Below are positions 8,434-15,928 of a stretch of DNA of 28,060 bases, in pieces. How positions within the stretch are numbered: the stretch's first letter is position 1; each line of letters begins with the position of its first letter. The stretch comes from a virus. Position numbers and translations under genes: made by a program. Location: the IMG/VR virus record IMGVR_UViG_3300046758_000491, positions 1-28,060 of that record; one strand, given 5' to 3'. A model generated the notes under the pieces. That model had not been told where the DNA came from, did no database searches, and was given only the letters and a program-made list of their open reading frames with translations.

Positions 8434-8958
8434 TTATCCTATCAAAAAAATTGCCAAGTTGTTGTGATGGTTGGCATTACTATTCCCAGGACTGCTATAG
8501 TTATTCCAATACACTGCAGAAATCTTGTCATTTGCAACTGCATTAACTATACCCGACATGTGAATTGATAGATATGCCATATTTGCATCTGCTGGGTTTG
8601 CAGGTGGCTCCCATTGGTTTGCTATTCTATCATCATTATTATAGATACCTGCACCATACCACACGGTCGTATCATTTCGTCTACCTACTGTATGAGTTAC
8701 CAAATATAAACCAGCAACAGGACATGTGAACTCACCTACTGTGTTATTCCAACAATTATCAATGTCCACTACGACTTCATTGAACGTAAAGGATCTCAAC
8801 TCAGTGTCAGAAGAGTAAGTTTTTGATCCAGCAGACCCACTCCAATCACACCCATAAAAAGCAGGGATAAGATTTTTTGTGACTCTACCACTACCGTCAA
8901 TACTCATTGCTTGAGTACCGGCTTTATTATGAATGTTGTTTACATAAACTTTAGACAA
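8434..8958 (-). CDS. C1q-like fibre tip protein (probable TTG start)
   Basis: From TTG at 8958 the protein has 174 residues and begins (M)SKVYVNNIHNKAGTQAMSID, matching the array's leader. An ATG five codons upstream (8973) would add MEYLQ but has no ribosome site and overlaps the upstream gene, whereas GGAG lies nine bases before the TTG. After the leader comes a jelly-roll-like domain: YSSDTELRSFTFNEVVVDID, then FTCPVAGLYLVTHTVGRR, the G-x-Y-x-hydrophobic pattern of C1q/TNF-like domains. It ends NLAIFLIG. C1q-like heads form trimeric binding domains in many fibres, so a receptor-binding tip is likely. The assignment is by pattern only. Confidence 0.76.
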   Translation of the reverse strand: MSKVYVNNIHNKAGTQAMSIDGSGRVTKNLIPAFYGCDWSGSAGSKTYSSDTELRSFTFNEVVVDIDNCWNNTVGEFTCPVAGLYLVTHTVGRRNDTTVWYGAGIYNNDDRIANQWEPPANPADANMAYLSIHMSGIVNAVANDKISAVYWNNYSSPGNSNANHHNNLAIFLIG

Positions 8959-9676
8959 TTGTAAATACTCCATCCACTTTCAATGTTGCGGAAATCTTAA
9001 AGTCTCCTGCTACAGATGCTCGCTGGTTAACACCAATCGTTACATCTTCAGTTAATTCATTTGCATTTATTCGAATACCAGCTTTCGCCATAAGATCACT
9101 TGACATTTCTGTAACACCAACTGAGCCGGCTATTGGATTAGTTACACCGGATCTCATGCCGAGATGTATGATTCGCAATGCTGAGTCAGAATCAAGATTT
9201 GAATCAAATGTAAGTGTAGTTCCCGATAAAGAATAATTTGCTTCGGCTTGAACAATGCCATCTACTGTTACAAGGATAGAACTTTTAGAAGGAGGTGATT
9301 CTGTAAGTGTATAAGAGTTCGAGTCACCAGATGCTGTAAAGTAATCCTCGGTAAATGATTTAAGATTTGATGCTAGCTTTGCCGCAGTGATAGATGCATC
9401 CGGAGTTGATACTCCACCGACATCTCCATAGAGCATAGCAAAGCATGAATCGCCAGTTGCCGGTGCTGTGGTAAAGATAATATTACTGCCGCCGTTTGTA
9501 AGAAGGAAGTCTGCAGTCGGTTCTTGAATAACACCGTTGAGAGATACAACAAGCTGATTAACTTCGCCAGCTTGAAATCCAAGCGGAAATGAAGTCGAAG
9601 AATCGTTGAAGGTCCAAGACGATACGTCTACCTTTTTGAATTCTCCAGTTGTTGGTTCTCTACCTATGTACGCCAT
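8951..9676 (-). CDS. Fibre 'base' protein with two VxLNGVxQ modules and NAM-type C-terminal module
   Basis: This 241-residue protein begins MAYIGREPTTGEFKKVDVSS, an N-terminus I associate with marine phage fibre proteins. Two tandem copies of a fibre module follow: QLVVSLNGVIQEPTADFLL (about 42-60) ending IIFTTAPATGDSCFAML, and SILVTVDGIVQAEANYSLSG ending with LRIIHLGM. The C-terminal module (206-241, NELTEDVTIG to LKVDGVFTIV) is a diverged version of the beta module shared by six array proteins. It heads a set of four tip genes (8434, 7830, 7270 and 6800) and is coupled to the cysteine-rich gene by a TAATG junction. A fibre shaft or attachment segment is inferred. Confidence 0.83.
   Translation of the reverse strand: MAYIGREPTTGEFKKVDVSSWTFNDSSTSFPLGFQAGEVNQLVVSLNGVIQEPTADFLLTNGGSNIIFTTAPATGDSCFAMLYGDVGGVSTPDASITAAKLASNLKSFTEDYFTASGDSNSYTLTESPPSKSSILVTVDGIVQAEANYSLSGTTLTFDSNLDSDSALRIIHLGMRSGVTNPIAGSVGVTEMSSDLMAKAGIRINANELTEDVTIGVNQRASVAGDFKISATLKVDGVFTIV
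8968..8971 (-). promoter_or_regulatory. Ribosome binding site supporting the TTG start at 8958
   Basis: The minus strand reads GGAG, then nine bases, then TTG and SKVYVNNI, matching the leader of sister genes. The four bases lie inside the codons for the DGVFTIV end of the upstream base protein. Confidence 0.55.
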
Positions 9677-9813
9677 TAATCAGGATCCTGACACCCACAA
9701 ATCGGGCAATTATTTTTACATTCTTCAGCGTCATTTGAATAGCATGTTGGACATTCGCCAACATCGCAATGACAATCATGATTGCATCTCTTGCATGTAT
9801 CTCCATCAGCCAT
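9676..9813 (-). CDS. 45-residue cysteine-rich protein
   Basis: The frame from ATG at 9813 to TAA at 9676-9678 encodes 45 residues, ten of them cysteine: C7, C10, C14, C16, C21, C24, C32, C37, C40 and C42. They form pairs CKRC, CHC, CPTC and CPICGC, with H12 and H15 nearby. This fits a compact metal-binding (zinc ribbon or knuckle-like) fold, or a disulfide-rich peptide. Both ends are TAATG junctions with fibre genes, so the gene is a true member of the operon and not a chance frame. Every other cysteine-poor neighbour contrasts with it. No family is recognised. A metal-bound plug of a fibre joint, an assembly factor or a regulator are all possible. Confidence 0.8.
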   Translation of the reverse strand: MADGDTCKRCNHDCHCDVGECPTCYSNDAEECKNNCPICGCQDPD

Positions 9814-10502
9814 TAACCAATCTCTCCAATTTCAGTAACAGTAAAACTCATGACCATATAATTAGCGTGTAGAACATAGTTAGTTACTGCACTAGTATTA
9901 TAGCACACTATTCTATATTGAATTGTTGTTCCAACTGCTTGATTATGATCATGAAAATATCTTAGAAATCTTGGCCCCCAGGTCTCGGCATCATAAGCCC
10001 AGCCGTAAGCTGGTGAATGACCTTGAGATCCCATTAATGAAGTAGTAGTATCAGTCGTTGGATTCCCGACAGACTGAGAGCCATAGTTTGGTGTGCCACA
10101 AGTATTTGACCAATTTGAACCACCATCTATGCTACTCTGCAGATTCCAAATCATCGTTCCAGCTGCGCCATAAGACATTGAAGTCCAACAATCAACCATG
10201 TTAACACTTGTAGCAGCTTTCACAGTAATATCAACTCCGCCACTCGCTGGGTAACTTTGCCCACCTGCGATTGTTTGATTACCAGATACACCATAGTGGC
10301 CCCCACCGTTATAGTGTTGCCTTGCTGCAATCTGTAAAACACTACCACTCACCGCCAATGTCGTCCCGTCAGTGTTCAGGATAGCGTTACCACTAGCATC
10401 GGTTAGTGGTTTGTTCAGTGTAATTCCAGTATCGTGAAAAGTTAGACTATCACTATCTGAATTTACTTTTTGAATTCTGTCTACTTTGAGTGTTGCTACC
10501 AT
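9813..10502 (-). CDS. Fibre tip-like protein ending TEIGEIG
   Basis: This 229-residue protein has the array leader (MVATLKVDRIQKVNSDSDSL) and a linker to GSVLQIAARQHYNGG near residue 60. A large beta domain follows, containing SVNMVDCWTSMSYG, SSIDGGSNWSN and ETWGPRFLRYFHD (about 174-186). It ends SFTVTEIGEIG, recalling the EIAQ/EIAG ends of sister genes. The NYxLHANYMVMSF strand before the end resembles the last strands of the other EIA proteins. It is joined to the cysteine-rich gene by a one-base overlap. It is probably a fibre tip protein of the EIA superfamily, with no catalytic signature. Confidence 0.8.
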   Translation of the reverse strand: MVATLKVDRIQKVNSDSDSLTFHDTGITLNKPLTDASGNAILNTDGTTLAVSGSVLQIAARQHYNGGGHYGVSGNQTIAGGQSYPASGGVDITVKAATSVNMVDCWTSMSYGAAGTMIWNLQSSIDGGSNWSNTCGTPNYGSQSVGNPTTDTTTSLMGSQGHSPAYGWAYDAETWGPRFLRYFHDHNQAVGTTIQYRIVCYNTSAVTNYVLHANYMVMSFTVTEIGEIG

Positions 10503-10510
10503 ATCATCTT

Positions 10511-11017
10511 TTACCCTATCATGTAACCGTTAAAGGCACCATAAGTACCAAGATACCAGCTCGTGGCCGATTCGGTGGTAACATATATTGTATCGCCTGC
10601 GCTTAAATTAAACACACCTGAAACATTAACATCTCTACCATGATCGTAGCTTCGAGCTAAAATACCTAGAGTGCCATGACGTAACTGTATACCGCCAGGC
10701 CCTTCCGCTTGTTTTAACACATTTGCTTTGAAATAATACAGGCCATCTAATGGTGCAGTAAATGTATAAGTGCTAGTGTCATAGTGGCCACCAAGATTAT
10801 ACAGGCCACTATGGCTTGTAACGGAGTTGTATGCTAGAGTAGCAGCTTCGCTGTAAGCAACGTAACTAGTAGCTCCCATTACTCGAAATGCAGGAATATT
10901 CCGAGTTAACTTATTCGGAAACGAAGCTACACCACTGCTATTCAAAGTCATACCGGTCGTATCAGAATCATACTTGTATGTCTGTGCCTCGATAGTATTT
11001 ACGATTAGTTTACTCAT
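10511..11017 (-). CDS. C1q-like fibre tip protein
   Basis: Starting at ATG 11017 (TAATG-coupled to the previous stop) the protein has 168 residues and begins MSKLIVNTIEAQTYKYDSDT, the standard leader. An ATG twelve codons upstream (11053) lies inside the preceding gene and is less likely. The C-terminal domain has IPAFRVMGATSYVAYS, then TFTAPLDGLYYFKANVLK (the C1q-like G-x-Y-x-F pattern), VNVSGVFNLSAGDTIYVTTE and the end AFNGYMIG. The spacing of these strands matches C1q/TNF-like jelly rolls. The ends FLIG, FLVG and YMIG of the three C1q-like array members agree. A trimeric receptor-binding tip is the likely role. Confidence 0.8.
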   Translation of the reverse strand: MSKLIVNTIEAQTYKYDSDTTGMTLNSSGVASFPNKLTRNIPAFRVMGATSYVAYSEAATLAYNSVTSHSGLYNLGGHYDTSTYTFTAPLDGLYYFKANVLKQAEGPGGIQLRHGTLGILARSYDHGRDVNVSGVFNLSAGDTIYVTTESATSWYLGTYGAFNGYMIG

Positions 11018-11454
11018 TAGCCTGCCACCATAAATGTTACCGCACAAGAACACCAGCCGGTACCAGGGCCGCCGGTAATTTCGACAGCACCATCTTTCCG
11101 AATATCTAATCTACCTAAAACATTATTCATTTGTGCTGCAATAATGATTTGTTGCTCAGGTCTATATCCGACTGGTAATGTAAAAATAACTCCATTCGGG
11201 GCCTCATTCGTGATGCCTTGTATATTAACAATATTACCTATTTTTCTATATTCTACTGGCCCGTAAGGACTGCTGTAGGATGTATAGCCACTATTAAGAG
11301 TAGGTGTAATCCATCCACTGTCTGAAAGTATATTAGTAGGTGGGGTGGTAAAGGTTACATTTCCACTACCATTAATCGTCATAGCAGTGACGTCACTATC
11401 TTGACTTTTGATAGTGTTTGTTCTAAATATATCTGCTCTAACTATTCCAGCCAT
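11017..11454 (-). CDS. Fibre tip-like protein with W.TPTLN...YRKIGN domain
   Basis: This 145-residue protein has a leader (MAGIVRADIFRTNTIKSQDS) with DVTAMTINGSGNVTF. A C-terminal domain follows with SGWITPTLNSGYTSYSS, GPVEYRKIGNIVNIQGITNE (about 66-85) and VIFTLPVGYRPEQQIIIAA (about 89-107). The combination 'W.TPTL..G...Y.....V.YRK.GN.V...G' and 'F.LP.GYRP' is widespread in phage fibre tips and short tail proteins of diverse phages. It ends FMVAG. It is TAATG-coupled on both sides, between a base gene and a C1q-like tip. A receptor-binding or fibre-end role is inferred. Confidence 0.82.
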   Translation of the reverse strand: MAGIVRADIFRTNTIKSQDSDVTAMTINGSGNVTFTTPPTNILSDSGWITPTLNSGYTSYSSPYGPVEYRKIGNIVNIQGITNEAPNGVIFTLPVGYRPEQQIIIAAQMNNVLGRLDIRKDGAVEITGGPGTGWCSCAVTFMVAG

Positions 11455-11675
11455 TATACGATACTCAGGTTTCCGTTAAGTGTTAATGTTACGCCAGAGT
11501 CAACAGACACAGGCCCCGCAACCATTGCATTCTTGTCTGATGCAATTGTTACATTAGCCGCAAGGTTTTGATCATTCAATCTAAAAAGAACATTGCTTCC
11601 TGCTGGAAACGTCTTTTCAGTTACAAAACCAGCTTTTGCTGTTTCTCTAGCTCTAGTCATTATCTGCTCGGCCAA
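11454..11675 (-). CDS. Minimal fibre 'base' protein with NAM.GP..VDSGVT module
   Basis: This 73-residue protein starts MAEQIMTRARETAKAGFVTE, predicted helical, then has KTFPAGSNVLFRLNDQNLAA. Residues 38-73 are the array's shared beta module (NVTIASDKNAMVAGPVSVDS, then GVTLTLNGNLSIV). With the shortest N-terminal part of the six carriers, it shows the module is a self-standing unit. The stop overlaps the next ATG (TAATG). The start overlaps the assembly-chaperone-like gene by 16 bases. It heads the set 11017-10511-9813. Its role is unknown, perhaps a connector or tail-fibre adaptor, inferred from repeated position before tip genes. Confidence 0.8.
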   Translation of the reverse strand: MAEQIMTRARETAKAGFVTEKTFPAGSNVLFRLNDQNLAANVTIASDKNAMVAGPVSVDSGVTLTLNGNLSIV

Positions 11676-12052
11676 GTAACTGAAGAACTAATGAGCTCGC
11701 CTGAACTATCTGTTGACGGGCTTGAACCTGCAGGTAGATCTCTCAAAGCTTGCATATATGTAGCAAGGTCGGAATCAACGGCTACACCTTTTGAGTAAGC
11801 TGCAGTTACTTCCCAATCTACACTTGCTAATTTAGTATTTCTTTCTTGACGTAAAAGATTCATGCCTTCGGCCGAATCAAGTTCGTTGACCTTAGCAGTA
11901 CAAGAATCTTCTGTAGGTTTGCCACCCCACATTGTGTTGTTCTCTTGTCCACTCGAGTCTAGCCATTCTAGACCAGAATATGCATCACCCCGAAGCACCC
12001 ACTGTGCGCCTGGGCGAAGTTGCTGCAGTGCTGCAGGAATATCATACTTCAT
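11660..12052 (-). CDS. Tail-fibre assembly chaperone-like protein
   Basis: This is a 130-residue protein. The first half (MKYDIPAALQQLRPGAQWVL, then GLEWLDSSGQ) is not assigned. The second half has LLRQERNTKLASVDWEVTAA (about 76-95), then ATYMQALRDLPAG. That 'LR..RN..L...DW.......Y..ALRDLP' pattern is typical of small phage tail/fibre assembly chaperones (the Phage_tail_APC-like group as I remember it). Such proteins help fibres fold or trimerise and are usually encoded near the fibre gene. A strong AAGGAG site and an AATAAATA promoter-like box precede the ATG, in the only gap nearby. It is likely to serve the surrounding fibre set. Confidence 0.75.
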   Translation of the reverse strand: MKYDIPAALQQLRPGAQWVLRGDAYSGLEWLDSSGQENNTMWGGKPTEDSCTAKVNELDSAEGMNLLRQERNTKLASVDWEVTAAYSKGVAVDSDLATYMQALRDLPAGSSPSTDSSGELISSSVTWPSR

Positions 12053-12081
12053 TTAATTTCTCCTTACTGAAGTTATGTTAC

Positions 12082-12089
12082 TATTTATT
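12082..12089 (-). promoter_or_regulatory. Possible late promoter (AATAAATA variant)
   Basis: The minus strand reads AATAAATA, one mismatch from the T4 late box, 29 bases before the ATG of the chaperone-like gene and inside the only non-coding gap (35 bases) in that part of the array. Position and spacing match the exact late boxes elsewhere in the window, but a single mismatch in A+T-rich DNA can arise by chance. Confidence 0.45.
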
Positions 12090-12780
12090 ATGTAACTGGA
12101 ATCCACTCTTTAATAATCCAGTGCATCCAGTGTTGGTATCTATCGACAGTTGCTGAAGTATCTACGTAATTTGTGCTATAACCGGCACCACCGTTGATGT
12201 CGTGAGATGCGTTGATTTGATAAGTTCCACTGTAGCAGGAAAACCGCCACTTTATCTTTAAACTGTAATCTGTACTGGGAATTCTTGATGTTGCACTGTT
12301 ACTAATAAAATAATGATTATTATAACAAAGAATGCCGTAACCATTTTGTAGCATGATACCGCCATCATATCCGCATGTACCCATAGAGTAATAATTTGAA
12401 CCGTTGTCAAATGAAAGGTTAGGTTCAATATATCCGCCTGACCAAGATTCTGTGTCATTTCTAGCAGGATAGTGCATAAAAAATTCTAATGCACTGCCAC
12501 CAGTAAATCCAGTGTATTGAGAACTAGTCGTCATATCAGAAAGACTCTGCGATGTTGTTGAGAAACTACTACTGCTATAATCTGCGATAACTTTGCCAAG
12601 GCGATAGTTCGTAGGATCATTAAGACTTACACTCGGTCCGGTTACCTGACCTAAGATATTATTGCTGATAACGTCCGAATCAACAGAATCATCTGCAAGA
12701 TTTACGTTATGAACTATTCCAGAGTTCAAGTGAACGTTGTGAATAGCGTTATTGGAAATGCCTCTTACCTTTGTTGTCAT
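12088..12780 (-). CDS. Fibre tip-like protein
   Basis: This 230-residue protein starts MTTKVRGISNNAIHNVHLNS and contains SDVISNNILGQVTGPSVSLN. A beta-rich C-terminal domain follows, with FFMHYPARNDTESWSGGYIE (about 105-124), MGTCGYDGGIMLQNGYG and the end HWMHWIIKEWIPVT. The SSFSTTSQSLSDMTTSSQ segment resembles the S-T-S-x-Y-V-D-L segment of the EIAQ-family neighbour, suggesting distant kinship. It overlaps that neighbour by 4 bases (ATGA) and is followed by a gap with a promoter-like box, so it is the end of one fibre set. An adhesin-like role is inferred. No enzyme motif is seen. Confidence 0.78.
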   Translation of the reverse strand: MTTKVRGISNNAIHNVHLNSGIVHNVNLADDSVDSDVISNNILGQVTGPSVSLNDPTNYRLGKVIADYSSSSFSTTSQSLSDMTTSSQYTGFTGGSALEFFMHYPARNDTESWSGGYIEPNLSFDNGSNYYSMGTCGYDGGIMLQNGYGILCYNNHYFISNSATSRIPSTDYSLKIKWRFSCYSGTYQINASHDINGGAGYSTNYVDTSATVDRYQHWMHWIIKEWIPVT

Positions 12781-13295
12781 TGTGCAATCTCCATAACTGT
12801 AAAGTTACTTATTGTTGATCCACTAGTCTGTTCATTGATACCAGCATTATTGTCACCACTCGCGCTTCTAGCTCTATACTTTACGTGGTATGTAATAGAA
12901 TTACCTAAGGTATATGTTGGAGAATCATAATCTGTTACGCTAATCAATGCTCTCAATGAGTTACTATTCCATGCGCTTCCCTGGTTCATGCCCCACATAA
13001 CATATGGATCTGTACTATGTGAGTGTAATTGTGTTGAGTTTCTAAATAAATTCAAAACACCTTTACCCGACCAAGAAAAATTTGCAAGCAGAAAAAAACT
13101 ACTATTTGCAAATTTTGGTGTAATCACAATATTGCATAAATCTACATAGGATGTAGATGAAGTATTACTCGTAGTTCCGTAAGTAGTATGCTTTACTTGT
13201 ACTACAGAACCCGAACTTTTTAGATTTGCACCAGAGGCAATCTCAATAGTAGAGCCTGTTCTGGAATCAAGTTCATTTACTCTTAACTTACTCAT
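12777..13295 (-). CDS. Fibre tip-like protein, ITPKF/EIAQ family
   Basis: This 172-residue protein has the leader MSKLRVNELDSRTGSTIEIA with ASGANLKSSGSVVQVKHTTY. The beta domain contains SSTSYVDLCNIVITPKFANS (about 47-66) and SSFFLLANFSWSGKGVLNLF, and ends SNFTVMEIAQ. It is a clear paralog of the 7270-7833, 7830-8429 and 6800-7270 products. The final codons GTT ATG GAG ATT GCA CAA TGA hold a GGAG site and the next gene's ATG. The start overlaps the glycine-rich gene by 4 bases with GAGGTGA as ribosome site. A fibre tip is likely, with receptor unknown. Confidence 0.82.
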   Translation of the reverse strand: MSKLRVNELDSRTGSTIEIASGANLKSSGSVVQVKHTTYGTTSNTSSTSYVDLCNIVITPKFANSSFFLLANFSWSGKGVLNLFRNSTQLHSHSTDPYVMWGMNQGSAWNSNSLRALISVTDYDSPTYTLGNSITYHVKYRARSASGDNNAGINEQTSGSTISNFTVMEIAQ

Positions 13296-14386
13296 AGGCT
13301 CACCTCAACTTGACCAAAACTTCCGTGTGTACCATTGTCTGTAAAACTATCTGCTGCGCAATAACTTATTCCGCCCATAAGGTTTGTATCATCCGGTTGC
13401 GATGTGTTGGTTGTGTAACCAGAATTGCCACCGACCCAACCGCCGCCGCCGCCAGAAGCACCACCATCGATACCAGTTGCACCACCTCCGCCGAAACCAC
13501 CATGATAAGCAGTACCAGCTTCGTAATAACCTCCATGAGGACAATGCTCGCTTAATGCTCTACCGCCGGACATACCTTCAAATGGGCTTTTACCAATAGA
13601 GCCTCCACCACCGGGAGAGCCCCAGCCTCCGCCGCCTCCGCCTGGCCAGTGGTTAATAAAGGCATCATAAGTTGCGCTATACCATGAACCGTGGCCACCC
13701 ATACCGTCTCTACCAGAATAGTGACCTGAAGAATGACCTTGTGTGGCACCTTCACCATAATTTGTTTGCGGAGGTTTTGCATCGCGCTTTGCAGCCTGAT
13801 CGCTTTGAGCACTATTATTAGATAAACCCGCTCCACCAGCACCAATCAAAATAGGAATATGCATTCCTTGCCTAAATACGCTAATACACGATGCTCCATG
13901 TCCACCACTAAAGTTTGATCCATTTGTTTCACCTTGACCGCCACAAATAATTCTTAGCCATTCACCAGCATATAATTGATAGTCACATGTTACGCTACGA
14001 CCATATCCATCATAACTTGTAGCTCGCCCTGCACCTTTTGTGGTTAGTGTATATGTACCTGTGATAGGAACTCGCCATAATTGGCAACCAGCAATTACAT
14101 CAAATAATTGTCTATCCGCGCACCATGTTGATGCGTTAACGGATGCTACATTTAATCCGTGATCAGCTGCAGCAGTACCAGACGGTGGAAATGATCCTGA
14201 ACCAATATCTGCATACCTTTTAATATAACAATCATAGGTAGCAGGTTGATAATAACCATTGTTAACTGCTGTATCAAAATATGCAGTGCCACTAAAATTA
14301 TATAATTTTTCTGTGGATACAACTGCTGGTGTTTGAAGTGTTTTACCTGTTGGTGCCTGTAACTTTTCTACTACAACTCTACTCAT
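13292..14386 (-). CDS. Glycine-rich adhesin-like fibre tip protein
   Basis: The preferred start is ATG 14386 (364 residues): it gives the leader MSRVVVEKLQAPTGKTLQTP, forms an ATGA overlap with the upstream stop and has GGAG six bases before. ATG 14398 would only add MEYR. An N-terminal beta part (WCADRQLFDVIAGCQLWRVP, then ITGTYTLTTKGAGRAT) leads into a Gly-rich domain with GGQGETNGSNFSGGHGASCI, ILIGAGGAGLSNN, PGGGGGGWGSPGGGG and GGFGGGGATGIDGGASGGGG. The layout resembles the glycine-rich domains of ALK/LTK receptors and of some phage adhesins, which can pack as polyglycine helices with exposed loops. It is likely a host-binding tip. It ends GQVEVSL. Confidence 0.82.
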   Translation of the reverse strand: MSRVVVEKLQAPTGKTLQTPAVVSTEKLYNFSGTAYFDTAVNNGYYQPATYDCYIKRYADIGSGSFPPSGTAAADHGLNVASVNASTWCADRQLFDVIAGCQLWRVPITGTYTLTTKGAGRATSYDGYGRSVTCDYQLYAGEWLRIICGGQGETNGSNFSGGHGASCISVFRQGMHIPILIGAGGAGLSNNSAQSDQAAKRDAKPPQTNYGEGATQGHSSGHYSGRDGMGGHGSWYSATYDAFINHWPGGGGGGWGSPGGGGSIGKSPFEGMSGGRALSEHCPHGGYYEAGTAYHGGFGGGGATGIDGGASGGGGGWVGGNSGYTTNTSQPDDTNLMGGISYCAADSFTDNGTHGSFGQVEVSL

Positions 14387-14937
14387 ACGATACTCCATTC
14401 ACCATTTACTGTCACTGTAAAACCAGAATCAATTTCAATAGGACCTGCACTCATACCATTTGTACTCGAATCAATTGTAATATTTTCTGCAATATTATTT
14501 GCGTTTGTTCTAATAATAGAATTGGATCCAAGATATGGTGTTTCAGATCTCTTTACAACATCCGCATCCGCCGCTTGGCCAGCTCTGTTTGGTCTAAATG
14601 TAGGACCGGTCAAATTACCAGTAAGTGTATCGCCGGATCTCTTAACTGCGCCACCCGCGTCTGCGACTGTAACCTTTGTAATTTCTATAATTTCAAGAAT
14701 ATCATTGAGATATGCTGCAGTTGCTAGAACAACATTTGTACCATTTGTTGTAAAGTCACCATCCGGAGAAAGCTTAGCACCGTTTAAGAATACGTGGCTA
14801 GCGCTATCCATGCTAATGAGAGACGATCCATTTCCGTCTGCTCCAGTAAAAACAGTCTGTCCTTCTGTCGCAACATAGCGATACCGAGTATTTCTCAGTT
14901 CGACTACATCGTTATTTCCTACACCAAGATATGCCAT
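14383..14937 (-). CDS. Fibre 'base' protein with NAM-type C-terminal module
   Basis: This 184-residue protein begins MAYLGVGNNDVVELRNTRYR. A fibre module follows, with SHVFLNGAKLSPDGDFTTNG (about 54-73), NVVLATAAYLNDILEIIEI, and VKRSGDTLTGNLTGPTFRPN (about 108-127), a 'SGDTLTG' motif common in phage fibres just before receptor domains. Residues 147-184 are the shared module (NITIDSSTNGMSAGPIEIDS, GFTVTVNGEWSIV). It heads the set 13292, 12777 and 12088. It is TAATG-coupled to the upstream EIAQ tip. A shaft or connector segment of a fibre is inferred. Confidence 0.83.
   Translation of the reverse strand: MAYLGVGNNDVVELRNTRYRYVATEGQTVFTGADGNGSSLISMDSASHVFLNGAKLSPDGDFTTNGTNVVLATAAYLNDILEIIEITKVTVADAGGAVKRSGDTLTGNLTGPTFRPNRAGQAADADVVKRSETPYLGSNSIIRTNANNIAENITIDSSTNGMSAGPIEIDSGFTVTVNGEWSIV
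14393..14396 (-). promoter_or_regulatory. Ribosome binding site deciding the start at 14386
   Basis: The minus strand reads GGAG, six bases, then ATG. The site is formed by the TGGAGTATCGTATGA codons for the WSIV-stop end of the upstream base protein. It favours ATG 14386 over ATG 14398, which overlaps the site itself. Confidence 0.7.
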
Positions 14938-15596
14938 TACTGCGCGATCTCCGCGAATTGAAATGTACCATATTTGTTATAGCTGGTGTGCTGAATATAG
15001 GTTATGGTATCAGAGGTTTGCCAATTTCTCACTTCTATATAAAAATGTACATCACCGGTATAAGTTTGCAAATCAGATCTTACCGAAGAGTTATCATAAG
15101 TGCTCCATGTAAAGTTATTCATTGCACTGTGGTTTCCGCCGCCATATCCATGCCAACCCCAACCTTCTGCTGGACCATTACCGGTAATATCGACAATAGC
15201 TGCTGATTGGCCAGTTCTATAGTACTGTAATCTAATACCATGACCAGATCCGCCGGGACTATTATATGTAGGAAAATTTGTCGAGACCATTAACTGGCTA
15301 TTATTATATTTTTTATTGAATGTGATGACATTCGCAATAGTTTTCGAACAAGATCCAAATGCTGCAGCATTAGTTCCATCAATCTGTAAACTTTGCCATG
15401 AATCTGACGTTGATGATAGAGACGCCCCAGAGCCATAGCCTGTATTATACGAACCGAAGTTAATTACTTGACCCGGAGAAATTACTCCTCCAGTATCACT
15501 AGCAACGAGCTTATGACCGGCAGGAATCGTTACAGTAGTAGGATCTGTCGCACTTGCTAAACCTTGAATCTGTTGTACCGAAAGAGTACCAGCCAT
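14937..15596 (-). CDS. Fibre tip-like protein, EIAQ family
   Basis: This 219-residue protein has a leader variant MAGTLSVQQIQGLASATDPT with TVTIPAGHKLVASDTGGVIS. The domain has SDSWQSLQIDGTNAAAFGS, ITFNKKYNNSQLMVSTNFPT (about 89-108), GHGIRLQYYRTGQSA and the end GTFQFAEIAQ. The T-x-x-x-W-Q-x-x pattern and the EIAQ tail link it to the 16134-16700 product. It is joined by one-base overlaps to the genes on both sides. The GCG GAG ATC GCG CAG TAA end supplies the next ribosome site. A fibre tip is inferred, perhaps the terminal member of the set starting at 16093. Confidence 0.8.
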   Translation of the reverse strand: MAGTLSVQQIQGLASATDPTTVTIPAGHKLVASDTGGVISPGQVINFGSYNTGYGSGASLSSTSDSWQSLQIDGTNAAAFGSCSKTIANVITFNKKYNNSQLMVSTNFPTYNSPGGSGHGIRLQYYRTGQSAAIVDITGNGPAEGWGWHGYGGGNHSAMNNFTWSTYDNSSVRSDLQTYTGDVHFYIEVRNWQTSDTITYIQHTSYNKYGTFQFAEIAQ

Positions 15597-15925
15597 TAAG
15601 TGATCTCCAGAATGCTTAATGCTACGTCAACAGAAGACGCTGTGTCAGATGTTACTTTCAATACGTCACTCGCATTTAACACAACCTTTTGGTCTCCGCC
15701 GACTGCGACTAAAGAACTTCCAATTGGAATCGGTGCGGCTTTAACTAGATAGATGTTATCTCCGTCTGCGTTCTCGATCTGTACATCTACCTGTACGCTT
15801 GAAGTTACAATGTTTGCAAGATTCAAACCGATGATAGTTGTTTCTGTAGATGATGGACACGTATAAACTGTAGCAGCGCTTGTGCTTACAGCTGTGTCTG
15901 TGACTAGTTTAAATGCATTTGCCAT
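15596..15925 (-). CDS. Small structural protein (MANAFKLVT type)
   Basis: This 109-residue predicted beta-sandwich begins MANAFKLVTDTAVSTSAATV, continues YTCPSSTETTIIGLNLANI and VQVDVQIENADGDNIYLVKA (about 63-82), then PIPIGSSLVAV and VVLNASDVLKV, ending ALSILEIT. As I recall, small proteins of this type ('VYTCP..T.T.I.GL..AN') are encoded among tail/fibre genes of marine T4-like phages and are annotated only as virion structural. The ribosome site GGGGTAAG comes from the end of the 54-aa gene. A small decorating or connector subunit is possible. Confidence 0.8.
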   Translation of the reverse strand: MANAFKLVTDTAVSTSAATVYTCPSSTETTIIGLNLANIVTSSVQVDVQIENADGDNIYLVKAAPIPIGSSLVAVGGDQKVVLNASDVLKVTSDTASSVDVALSILEIT

Positions 15926-15928
15926 ATC

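Noticed and set aside
13436-13650. Repetitive CCGCC/CCACC tract as a DNA repeat or CRISPR-like array
   Set aside because: It is explained by glycine codons of the glycine-rich tip protein; no regular repeat and spacer pattern.
14329-14878. Plus-strand frames of 118 and 132 codons opposite a base protein gene
   Set aside because: Shadow frames: no ribosome site, composition mirrors the opposite gene, and every supported gene here is on the minus strand.
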